Source of the DNA: Flavisolibacter sp.
GTDB taxonomy: Bacteria; Bacteroidota; Bacteroidia; Chitinophagales; Chitinophagaceae
Reading direction: 5' to 3'
DNA: 11,372 nt
NCBI GenBank assembly: GCA_025936195.1
Contig: JAICTW010000026.1
Coordinates: forward strand, 1-11,372
The translations under genes were made by a program, and so were the position numbers. Under the pieces are notes generated by a model. It saw only the letters and a list, made by a program, of their open reading frames with translations. It did not search any database and was not told the DNA's origin. Shown here piece after piece: positions 1 through 6,820 of the stretch; the first letter of the stretch is position 1; every line of letters begins with the position of its first letter.

Positions 1-355
1 AAATAAAAGTGGCATGCAAAGAATTGGGCAAGGCTCTTGCTAATTCAATAATAGTCGTTCCTCCTCCGGTGAGAACAAACATGCCATCCTTGATTAAGGA
101 AGCTGCTTTCTGTGCAATGATTTTCTTTTGTGTATAAGAATAAACCTCTTTAGATGTGTGCAGGCCATTATGAAATGAGGGAGACAAAGCACCTCCATGC
201 ACTTTAATTAGCTTCCCTGATTCAGCTAATTCCTGAAGATCTCTTCTGATTGTGTCGTCCGACACGTTGATATGCTGACTAAGGTCTGTTGATAACACCT
301 TATTGTGAAGATTTACCTGATGAAGGATGTAGGCTTGCCTTTCTCTTTTAAGCAT
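1..355 (-). CDS. DeoR/GlpR-family transcriptional repressor, N-terminal part (cut by window edge)
   Basis: The reading frame starts at ATG 355-353 and runs off the left edge without a stop, giving 118 residues that begin MLKRERQAYILHQVNLHNKV. Residues about 1-57 form the DeoR winged helix-turn-helix: LSTDLSQHINVSDDTIRRDL is the classic DeoR recognition helix region, followed by ELAESGKLIKVHGGA, the family wing signature. Residues from about 75 (KKIIAQKAASLIKDGMFVLT, then GGGTTIIELA) open the DeoR C-terminal sugar-phosphate sensor domain, whose GGGTT-type loop binds the phosphorylated effector in this family. Known family members repress carbohydrate catabolic operons. The target cannot be told because the genes beyond the edge are missing. 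It lies 113 bp downstream of the next minus-strand gene, with only T-rich DNA and no convincing terminator between, so read-through is possible. The family call is firm; the substrate is unknown. Confidence 0.93.
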   Translation of the reverse strand, partial: MLKRERQAYILHQVNLHNKVLSTDLSQHINVSDDTIRRDLQELAESGKLIKVHGGALSPSFHNGLHTSKEVYSYTQKKIIAQKAASLIKDGMFVLTGGGTTIIELARALPNSLHATFI

Positions 356-468
356 CGTTAGCGAAATTGCAGCCAAAATAAAGGAAATTGCTGCATTAAT
401 CCGCAAAAAATTGGGAAATAATTAAGGAAGTCCAGAAAAAACCGCAGTTTGGTGCAGATTTAAAAAAC

Positions 469-921
469 CTATTTGAAAGTAAACCGGGCAGTTATTGCCA
501 GGGCTTGTGGTTCAAAACTGAACTCTTTAATAATGGTCAGCTCGGGTTTCCAATCAATAGATAAATTGAAGGGTATGGTTGGAATTTTATAGTCAAGTCC
601 AATGATCCCGTGCAGTCCCGCTCTCCTCGATCCGCCAAAACCTGCATACACGCCTCCACCATAAAAATAGTTAAGATGATCTGCAGCAAAGGGTTTATAT
701 TTTTCAACAAGCAGTCCCAATGCCAATGGATCTTTTACACAAAACAAAGCTTCTGCAGCAGTGCTTTCGGTAAAGAAATATTTAAAACTGATGGAAGTAT
801 TCACCAGTGCAGCCTTACTGCTGAACCGTGCACCCAAAGCCATTTTATAATCCTGTGCCTGTACGTTGGAGTGAAGGAACAGCATCCATAAAAAGCTGCA
901 AAAAATTCCTGCCTTTTTCAT
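469..921 (-). CDS. Small secreted outer-membrane beta-barrel-like protein
   Basis: A 150-residue protein starting MKKAGIFCSFLWMLFLHSNV, with an apparent Sec signal peptide cleaved near VQA|QD (residue 22). The mature part is made of short alternating strands rich in Gly and aromatics (YFYGGGVYAGFGG, residues about 86-98), then a signature GLDYKIPTIPFNLSIDWKPE and a final strand ending FTFK. This pattern is common in small Bacteroidota porin-like or OmpA-type barrels. The chain is long enough for about six to eight strands, so a small barrel with no separate domain is the likely structure. It acts presumably in the outer membrane; its substrate or function is unknown. It is divergent from nhaD, and the shared upstream region carries a long inverted repeat (951-1011). 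I recognise the family style but no named gene. Confidence 0.85.
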   Translation of the reverse strand: MKKAGIFCSFLWMLFLHSNVQAQDYKMALGARFSSKAALVNTSISFKYFFTESTAAEALFCVKDPLALGLLVEKYKPFAADHLNYFYGGGVYAGFGGSRRAGLHGIIGLDYKIPTIPFNLSIDWKPELTIIKEFSFEPQALAITARFTFK

Positions 922-950
922 TTTTGGTTTTTTTTATTGTTGTAATAATC

Positions 951-1011
951 AAACGGACGTTGATTAAATTTCTATTCTCATTTTATGATGAAATTTAATC
1001 AGGCTCCGTTT
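951..1011. repeat. Imperfect 21-bp inverted repeat between divergent genes
   Basis: The left arm is 951-971 and the right arm 991-1011. Read on opposite strands, both arms give AAACGGA, three differing bases, then TGATTAAATTT, so 18 of 21 positions match. The spacer is 19 bp (972-990). The element sits 30 bp from the start codon of the minus-strand barrel gene and about 87 bp from the nhaD start. A weaker third half-site-like string (AAACGG at 1034-1039 with GATTA at 1044-1048) follows on the nhaD side. The repeat is seen directly. Its role could be a shared operator, a cruciform or mRNA hairpin, or a remnant of a small mobile repeat. It lacks a following T-run suited to a terminator. Confidence 0.6.
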
Positions 1012-1097
1012 CATAAATTGTTTATTTGCATTTAAACGGTACAGATTACGGCAAAGTGTGAAGGAATTGAAAAATCGCCTCGGCAAAATTGAATGTT

Positions 1098-2372
1098 ATG
1101 GTAGTATTTATAATTGCTGCTTTTGTTATTGGGTATGTGACCATCGCACTGGAACATTCTATAAAAATCAACAAAGCCGCAACGGCATTGATCACCGGAG
1201 TGTTGTGCTGGACCTTTTATATTGTTTTTAGCGATGATAAAGAAACAATTGTTGCCGGCTTATTACACCATCTTGGCGATCTGTCGCAAATACTTTTCTT
1301 TTTGTTAGGCGCCATGACCATCGTTGAATTGATAGATGCACATGATGGTTTTGAAATTATTACCAAACGCATCACTACAAAAAATAAAAAGAAATTGCTT
1401 TGGATCATTGGGTTGCTTGCCTTTTTTTTATCGGCAGTGCTGGACAACTTAACCACCGCTATTGTAATGATCTCACTAATACGAAAGCTGATGGCTGATA
1501 AAAAGGATCGCTTGTTATTTGCCGGTGCTATCATTATTGCTGCCAATGCCGGCGGTGCATGGTCGCCCATTGGTGATGTCACTACAACCATGCTTTGGAT
1601 TGGTGGACAGATCACTGCTTATAATATCATCATCAAGCTTATTGTTCCAAGTTTGGTTTGTATGGCGATTCCTTTTTTGATCATGCAATTTCTTTTAAAA
1701 GGAGATGTGCAAACACCTGAGGCATCGTTCGAAAATTCTGAAAGGCCTAATGAACTTCACCGCAATATTGTATTTTTTTCAGGAATTGGAATTTTGTTAT
1801 TTGTGCCCGTCTTTAAAACCGTTACACATTTGCCTCCCTTCATGGGAATTTTATTTGGACTGGGAATTCTTTGGATCATTGTCGAGATTTTGCACAGCGA
1901 TAAAGATGAAGAGGACAGAAAGAATTATACAGTAGCCTATGCACTTCGGAAGATTGATTCACCAAGCATTTTATTTTTTCTCGGTATTCTTCTGGCTATC
2001 GCTGCTTTGGAATCTACCGGACAATTGCAGCAACTTGCCGTGATCATGGATGAAAAGATCGGGAATCAAAATTTAATTGTATTGGCAATTGGATTGTTTT
2101 CTTCTATTGTTGACAATGTTCCCTTGGTTGCGGCATCAATGGGTATGTACTCACTGCAGCAATATCCAACCGATCATTATTTCTGGGAATTTCTTGCGTA
2201 TTGCACAGGCACCGGTGGCAGTGTTCTGATCATTGGTTCTGCTGCAGGTGTGGCTGTTATGGGTATTGAGAAAGTAGATTTCGTCTGGTATTTAAAACGG
2301 ATCAGTTGGTTAGCCCTGATCGGTTATTTTGCCGGTGCCCTTGTGTATATTTTACAGGCGCAGATTTTTTGA
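1098..2372 (+). CDS. nhaD: NhaD-type Na+/H+ antiporter
   Basis: An inner-membrane antiporter that exports Na+ (or Li+) in exchange for H+, supporting pH and salt homeostasis. About 424 residues, close to the usual NhaD length, with about a dozen hydrophobic segments. NhaD/ion-transporter signatures are visible (numbered from the upstream TTG): an N-terminal IALEHSIKINKAATALITGV; SAVLDNLTTAIVM at 115-127; ANAGGAWSPIGDVTTTMLW at 152-170; SIVDNVPLVAAS at 339-350; and GTGGSVLIIGSAAGVAVMG at 374-392. The paired DN-containing motifs in each half match the two inverted repeats of the fold and carry the likely ion-binding Asp residues. An in-frame TGA at 1068-1070 limits the start to TTG 1089 or ATG 1098. 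I chose the ATG because it is the stronger codon and loses only three residues. It appears monocistronic, with a terminator near 2459-2510. Confidence 0.95.
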   Translation: MVVFIIAAFVIGYVTIALEHSIKINKAATALITGVLCWTFYIVFSDDKETIVAGLLHHLGDLSQILFFLLGAMTIVELIDAHDGFEIITKRITTKNKKKLLWIIGLLAFFLSAVLDNLTTAIVMISLIRKLMADKKDRLLFAGAIIIAANAGGAWSPIGDVTTTMLWIGGQITAYNIIIKLIVPSLVCMAIPFLIMQFLLKGDVQTPEASFENSERPNELHRNIVFFSGIGILLFVPVFKTVTHLPPFMGILFGLGILWIIVEILHSDKDEEDRKNYTVAYALRKIDSPSILFFLGILLAIAALESTGQLQQLAVIMDEKIGNQNLIVLAIGLFSSIVDNVPLVAASMGMYSLQQYPTDHYFWEFLAYCTGTGGSVLIIGSAAGVAVMGIEKVDFVWYLKRISWLALIGYFAGALVYILQAQIF

Positions 2373-2430
2373 AAGGTGGATGGAATTGAATTTGCTACTG
2401 ATTTCAACAGTTCTTTTGTGATAATGTTTA

Positions 2431-2500
2431 GTAACGCAGAGGACGCGGGAGCTTACAAAAGGACGCGAAGAGGATTTCTCCCTTGCGCTCTTTGCGCCTT
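2431..2500. repeat. Degenerate GACGC/GCGCC intergenic repeat
   Basis: GGACGCG occurs at 2441-2447 and again exactly 20 bp later at 2461-2467, each flanked by purine-rich AGAG or GAAGAG. A complementary GCGCTCTTTGCGCC follows at 2485-2498. The G+C content here is clearly above the AT-rich flanks. The word composition resembles dispersed ACGCAGAGG-type intergenic repeats in Bacteroidota. Identity with a named family cannot be established from one copy. Confidence 0.4.
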
Positions 2501-2510
2501 CTTTTTTCTT
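2459..2510 (+). terminator. Rho-independent terminator after nhaD
   Basis: The stem pairs 2459-2472 with 2488-2500: AAGG, a single bulged A at 2463, then CGCGAAGAG, against CTCTTTGCGCCTT, giving 13 pairs including one G-U. The loop is 2473-2487. A pyrimidine tract CTTTTTTCTT follows at 2501-2510. It lies about 87 bp past the nhaD stop. On the opposite strand the stem is followed by TTTTG, so it may also stop transcription coming from lptD. Confidence 0.6.
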
Positions 2511-2607
2511 TACGACCCTGGAAAACTCACAATAAAGAACCGTTGAATATTGTAATAACACTTACATCCGCCAAGGTGGCCACAAAGAATTCCTAGACGT
2601 TGAAGTG

Positions 2608-2625
2608 ACCCGATAGCTATCTGGT
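2608..2625. repeat. Near-palindrome around CGATAGCTATC
   Basis: ACCCGATAG at 2608-2616 and CTATCTGGT at 2617-2625 are inverse complements except for one position. Palindromes of the form CCGATAGCTATCGG are, from memory, frequent in Bacteroidota intergenic DNA. Here it has no adjacent T-run, so a terminator role is unsupported. Confidence 0.35.
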
Positions 2626-2795
2626 AATACAACAGAATCTAAATAATGGCAATGCTGTTAAATACAAAATAAAAATTGAACTACTTTACCAATAAATGAA
2701 CAAGAATATCTCTTACACCAAAAACTCCACTCAACACCTCTTTCCAAGAGAAGCAAGGTGAAATGTTTCATTCTCTCTCTCAACAACTATAAAAC

Positions 2796-5546
2796 TCAAT
2801 AATTATAAAAGTACCTTGTACGGTTTACTTTCAAATCCTGAAGAATAGAAGATTTGGGACTGATGGAAATATTGAAAAACTTGGTGCGGCCGATAGGAGT
2901 GACGTTGATGGACAATTGCCAGCAATGCATATCGCGGGAAACTGACATGGTGAACATGGTAAGCTGCATGCTTCTGAAATCAAAATAGCCGTTGGTCGTA
3001 AACATCCATTTGGGTGTAAGACTGAAAGAATTATTGAATGAGACATTGGACGTTACATCTGTTCTTTGCTTTCCGTTTTGTATGTTCCGTGTAAAGAACA
3101 AAGAATAGGAGAGGCTGAGCGACCAGGGAATATTAAAATCAACAAACTCCGAAGGATTTTGATTAATGTATTGCTGCATTCGTTGTTCGTCGCCTATTAG
3201 ACTCGGGTCAGTGATTTGACCTCCGCCTACACGTGTAGGATTCGGACTCTTCTTTGGATCTCGTGGTTTGCTTTGAAAACTGGTGGACATGGAAACACTT
3301 CCGCTTCTGAATCGTCCCAATGTAAAATGATCGCCTTGCCAGATATATTTTCTTGTATCGCGGCCAAAGCTATCCTGCATATAAGGGCTATACACTGCAT
3401 TGGCAGAAATGTTCAGTTTCTCAAAAAGGGTAGTGCGGAAATTAACATTGAATGGAAGAAGTTGCATAGAATCCTGCAAAAAATTATAGCCGCTGGTAAT
3501 ACCTAAACCATCTATCAATCTAACCTTTTTTCCTTCGGCTGTTGTGTCTTTCTTTCCATGGTGTTTCATCTCCAGGTTGTTGTCTATACCGAAAGTAATA
3601 CCACCAAAACGTCCATAACCATAACCGCTGAAACCAATACCATTACCGGGTAATTGGGACAAGTATTGTACATAGCCGGAATTGTCCGTTACCGAATCAT
3701 AATATTTCTTTGATAAGTTGGGTTTGTAGTTGATACTGAAATTGGGACGGATAACATGCCGTATCTGTGTCTTCCCTTTTTTGAAAACAAAAGTTCCGTA
3801 AATGGCAGTGCTTAAGTTAATGCCATAGTTCATTTGCTGGTCAATAAACAATCCTTTGGTATTGGAAATAGTCTCTATTTTATTCTCAACGGCATTCCAT
3901 TTACGATGGATACGATTGGTTAACCAGGTTTCTTCATAAGACACAAACGGAGAAACGATCAAAGGACCAAGCGGCGGCAGCGACATGGAAATAGGAAAGC
4001 TATGCCGTGCTCCCCATTGCAAAGTATCCAAAAGATGACTCATAGAATTTTTGGCAGTGTCGTAAAAAGAAAGTTGGTTGCGCACAACAGTGGAATATCC
4101 AATTCCAATTTTCTCATACCATCTTGCTGCACCCACAGCTTTATTGCCTCTTCTTTGGAAAGGATACAATGTGTTTACCGTAAAACCGGCATCAGGTAAA
4201 ATCAAATTAATAAGATGCGTATTGTTGTTCTGGTTATGGTTGGCACTCACAGTTAAGCTGTAGGGTTTTCCCTTCCATGTTTTTGAATAAGCAATGGAAG
4301 AACTTAGCTGATTTTGAAAAGGGCGTAATGGATCGTTATACACATAACTATTGAACTTGGTAGAGCCTGCATTTACATTGGCACTGAAATTAGTTCCTCT
4401 TGCGGCTTTTGGATCAATTGTATGATTCCATGAAATATTGAAAGTCTTGGTCAATGAATAATCAGGATCGCCTTTGAAGTTGATCTTATTATGTTGCATG
4501 CTGAAGGTGAGTCCGCCGCTGTAGCGATATCTTTTTCGGTAAGTGGAGTTGATGCTGCCGCTCCATCCACCATAGGAATAAATATCTCCCATCACTCTTG
4601 CGTCCACATAATCATTCAACACATGATAATAACCAAGGCCTTGCAGTCCCAAACCAAACTGAGGACTTTCAGCAATCTGCGGAGCCAGAAATCCTGAATG
4701 TCTTCCGTTTTTCAAGGGAAAAATTCCGAACGGCAAATAAATAGGAAGTGGCACGCCTTCAAACTCCGGATGAATGGGTCCGGTTACTGCAATTTTATTA
4801 GTGACGAATTCTGCTTTGTTGGCAACAAAACCAAAATGCGGCACATCTAAATCGCAGGTGGTCATGGTAACATGTTTGGCAAAGGCCACACTGTCGTTCA
4901 CCTTTTTAATGAAAGGTGCATTCACAAACAATTCATTTTGCTTGGTGTAAGTATTGGTGGTTAAGCCTCGCTTTGTTTTGAAGTTGTAGCGAATGGTATC
5001 GCTTTGAAAACCTTCACTGCCCTGCTGAAACTGTGCTCTTGCAAGGGTATTGCCCAAACTGTCTTTTGAACTGTAAGCAGTAAGGATGTTGGTTTCCTGA
5101 TCAAATTGAACCTTGGGCGCCGTTAAAGTAATATCGTTGTAAGTAGTTTTGGTTTGTCCGTACAATAAAAATTTTTTTTCTTTCACCAGCAATACACCGC
5201 TGTCCGATGCTTCATAATTTACCGGAGCATCCAGTGTGTCTTTCGACAATTTCAAATGAAAAGTGTCCACTCTTGTTGTGGAAAGAAGTGTATCATTTTG
5301 TGTTGATGGAATAGTATCGTTTTGCAGCGGCCTTGTGGTGTCGTTTGCCTGTGTAAAATTTCTTCGCGGTAGATTTCTTGAGGAATCTTTTTTTATTTTC
5401 GGTATTGTGTCAGTTGTTAAAGTGCTGTAAATTTCATCCGGTGTTATACAACGGGCTTCGCCCTTTCTCGTTAGGACAATGCTAAAAGCTATTGCAACGA
5501 AGAAATAAGCGGTTGTTTTTGAATTAAATTTGTACACTTTAATCAT
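2796..5546 (-). CDS. lptD: LPS assembly outer-membrane protein LptD (Bacteroidota type)
   Basis: A 916-residue outer-membrane beta-barrel that would receive LPS from the periplasmic Lpt bridge and insert it in the outer leaflet. An N-terminal hydrophobic segment (about 11-25) serves as signal sequence. Residues about 60-105 form a Thr/Asp/Asn-rich linker with three NDT repeats. The OstA/LptA-like periplasmic domain spans about 105-250, with strand words such as GVLLVKEKKFLLYGQTKTTY and MTTCDLDVPHFGF. The barrel begins near PLPIYLPFGIFPLKNGRHSG (about 266-285) and GFLAPQIAESPQFGLGLQGL, with later signatures NYGINLSTAIYGTF (about 571) and GGITFGIDNNLEMK (about 646). The C-terminus is aromatic (RYFYNY). 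I see only three cysteines (33, 231, 875), unlike the disulfide-linked enterobacterial protein. It is 79 bp from, and divergent to, the amidase, with an OstA-like partner encoded nearby. The ATG at 5546-5544 is the natural start. Confidence 0.92.
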   Translation of the reverse strand: MIKVYKFNSKTTAYFFVAIAFSIVLTRKGEARCITPDEIYSTLTTDTIPKIKKDSSRNLPRRNFTQANDTTRPLQNDTIPSTQNDTLLSTTRVDTFHLKLSKDTLDAPVNYEASDSGVLLVKEKKFLLYGQTKTTYNDITLTAPKVQFDQETNILTAYSSKDSLGNTLARAQFQQGSEGFQSDTIRYNFKTKRGLTTNTYTKQNELFVNAPFIKKVNDSVAFAKHVTMTTCDLDVPHFGFVANKAEFVTNKIAVTGPIHPEFEGVPLPIYLPFGIFPLKNGRHSGFLAPQIAESPQFGLGLQGLGYYHVLNDYVDARVMGDIYSYGGWSGSINSTYRKRYRYSGGLTFSMQHNKINFKGDPDYSLTKTFNISWNHTIDPKAARGTNFSANVNAGSTKFNSYVYNDPLRPFQNQLSSSIAYSKTWKGKPYSLTVSANHNQNNNTHLINLILPDAGFTVNTLYPFQRRGNKAVGAARWYEKIGIGYSTVVRNQLSFYDTAKNSMSHLLDTLQWGARHSFPISMSLPPLGPLIVSPFVSYEETWLTNRIHRKWNAVENKIETISNTKGLFIDQQMNYGINLSTAIYGTFVFKKGKTQIRHVIRPNFSINYKPNLSKKYYDSVTDNSGYVQYLSQLPGNGIGFSGYGYGRFGGITFGIDNNLEMKHHGKKDTTAEGKKVRLIDGLGITSGYNFLQDSMQLLPFNVNFRTTLFEKLNISANAVYSPYMQDSFGRDTRKYIWQGDHFTLGRFRSGSVSMSTSFQSKPRDPKKSPNPTRVGGGQITDPSLIGDEQRMQQYINQNPSEFVDFNIPWSLSLSYSLFFTRNIQNGKQRTDVTSNVSFNNSFSLTPKWMFTTNGYFDFRSMQLTMFTMSVSRDMHCWQLSINVTPIGRTKFFNISISPKSSILQDLKVNRTRYFYNY

Positions 5547-5625
5547 AAGCCCGTTAACAAAAGTAAATGATTGCAGATTTAATTATTTGTGAAAGAAGTT
5601 ACTAAACCGTCAAACAAAATCTGAT
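5547..5625. promoter_or_regulatory. Divergent promoter region of lptD and amidase genes
   Basis: These 79 bp must hold both transcription starts, since both genes are read outward. On the minus strand, TACTTTTG at 5565-5558 fits the Bacteroidota -7 consensus TAnnTTTG and lies 11 bp before the lptD ATG. No matching -33 TTTG is present at the usual distance. I could not find a comparably good -7 box for the amidase. The assignment of a promoter region is by layout; the box itself is weak evidence. Confidence 0.35.
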
Positions 5626-6678
5626 ATGCTAAAAAAAACTTTGCTGCTGTTATTTTTTATTCCTGCCTCGGCGTTAGTCCTTTCTGTACTCTCGTCATTT
5701 ACCACTCCGGAACAAAAGCCAGAAAAAGAACAGGTTTTACGAACCATCATCATTGACGCCGGACATGGTATTATGTCCGACGGCGGACACAACGGAGCAA
5801 AGGGCTCTTATTCTTATGAAGATGATATTTGTCTTGCCATATCCAAGAAATTGGTGGCCATGGTTCAAAAGGAGTTTCCTAACATTAAAGTAGTGGAAAC
5901 AAGACCTACTAAAAACATTGTTGACCTTCATGACAGGGCCGATATAGCCAATCAAAATAAAGGCGATCTTTTTATTTCCATTCACGTGAATGCCATGCCT
6001 CCTATTAAAAAGAAGGAGTTTGCAGGATACAGGACAGAAGTGTATTACACCAAAAAAGCCGGCAAAAGGATAAAGCATACCAGAAAGGTGAAACACTACA
6101 GATACTACGAAGTACCTAATACCGCAGAGAAGGGAACACAAACGTATATATGGGGTACTGAAAAAGGACATAGCGAACAAAAAGAAGTAGCTGTCCGTGA
6201 AAACGCACCCATGCTGTCGGAAGCTAATTACAAGGAAAAGTATGGCGACATTGATGTGAACTCACCTGAGTTTATCGCCTTGTCTTTGGCAAAGACCTTA
6301 CAGTTCCAAAGACGCAGCAGTACATTGGCCAATATGGTGGAAGACCAGTTTTCAAAAGCAGGAAGGGTGAGTGAAGGTCCTAAGCAAAGGCAGGTAGGTA
6401 TTTGGGTATTACAGGCTACAGCTATGCCAAGCGTTTTGGTGGAAACCGGTTTCATTACCAACCCGCAGGAAGAAGATTACCTGAACAGCGAAAAAGGACA
6501 GACCGAAACAGCAACCTGCATTACCAATGCGTTGAAAGAATACAAAGTCTGGTTGGAAAAGAAGCAGCTTTCTACAGAAGCTTCCACTTCGCAGGTCCCT
6601 TCTAAAAAAGAAGCGAATAAATCTTCCTACGATTTTTTACAGGCCATAGAGCAACAGGAAAAGAAAAGAGCAAAGTAG
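5626..6678 (+). CDS. N-acetylmuramoyl-L-alanine amidase (Amidase_3, AmiC-like)
   Basis: A zinc amidase that cleaves the bond between N-acetylmuramic acid and L-alanine, splitting peptidoglycan at division or during turnover. It has 350 residues. A signal or anchor segment covers about 4-24 (LLLLFFIPASALVLSVL). The catalytic domain follows at about 39-312. Amidase_3 metal ligands are visible: His47 in IIIDAGHG, Glu65 in SYSYEDD, His120 in FISIHVNA. The catalytic Glu273 is in VLVETGFITN. Compared with the compact family core, residues about 128-195 hold an insertion rich in Lys, Arg and Tyr (for example KHTRKVKHYRYYEV around 150-163) just after the HVNA motif. In some family members a helix near this place covers the active site until an activator binds. 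The C-terminal tail (about 313-350) is charged and probably disordered. It is divergent from lptD and 142 bp upstream of the MCE gene. Confidence 0.95.
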   Translation: MLKKTLLLLFFIPASALVLSVLSSFTTPEQKPEKEQVLRTIIIDAGHGIMSDGGHNGAKGSYSYEDDICLAISKKLVAMVQKEFPNIKVVETRPTKNIVDLHDRADIANQNKGDLFISIHVNAMPPIKKKEFAGYRTEVYYTKKAGKRIKHTRKVKHYRYYEVPNTAEKGTQTYIWGTEKGHSEQKEVAVRENAPMLSEANYKEKYGDIDVNSPEFIALSLAKTLQFQRRSSTLANMVEDQFSKAGRVSEGPKQRQVGIWVLQATAMPSVLVETGFITNPQEEDYLNSEKGQTETATCITNALKEYKVWLEKKQLSTEASTSQVPSKKEANKSSYDFLQAIEQQEKKRAK

Positions 6679-6820
6679 GAGCGGCTTTTGAATACGATTC
6701 CATTTTTGTTTCGTGGTACAGTTTTTTAAACCTTAGGACAGGTACGCTTGTTCGTACGTGAGGTTGAAATTTATTGCTTATTTTGAGCCGCATTAGGCAC
6801 TGTTTCAGAAAACAAATACC

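Larger units (their letters stand above)
2373..2795. other. Gene-free convergent intergenic region
   Basis: These 423 bp separate the 3' ends of nhaD and lptD. I see no credible coding sequence. The region holds an intrinsic terminator (2459-2510), GGACGCG direct repeats (2441-2447 and 2461-2467), and a near-palindrome at 2608-2625. A short inverted sequence also occurs at about 2735-2760 (CACCT and AGGTG arms as seen on either strand); it could help end lptD transcription but has only a weak T-run. The rest is AT-rich with no recognised RNA motif. The repeat material resembles degraded intergenic repeats made of ACGCAGAGG and CTTTGCG words that I recall as common in Bacteroidota genomes. Confidence 0.6.

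Noticed and set aside
356..468. Terminator after the barrel-protein gene
   Set aside because: There are T-runs on the minus strand but only 3-bp stem possibilities, so I cannot support a terminator.
610..891. Plus-strand open frame of 93 codons
   Set aside because: It lies wholly antisense to the barrel-protein gene, which has a signal peptide and family-like strand pattern; the plus-strand product has no recognisable domain.
1021..1028. TTTATTTG as a -7 promoter box for nhaD
   Set aside because: It differs from TAnnTTTG at one key position and has no TTTG at the expected -33 distance.
2352..2561. Minus-strand open frame of 69 codons in the nhaD-lptD gap
   Set aside because: It overlaps the nhaD 3' end, the terminator and the repeat, and the product is low-complexity with no family likeness.
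5737..6180. Minus-strand open frame of 147 codons
   Set aside because: It is antisense to the amidase catalytic core, whose zinc ligands and length leave no doubt about the real strand.
6742..6757. GTACG/CGTAC inverted repeat upstream of the MCE gene as a terminator or operator
   Set aside because: The arms are only 5 bp and no T-run follows, so it may be chance; it is mentioned only as a remark.
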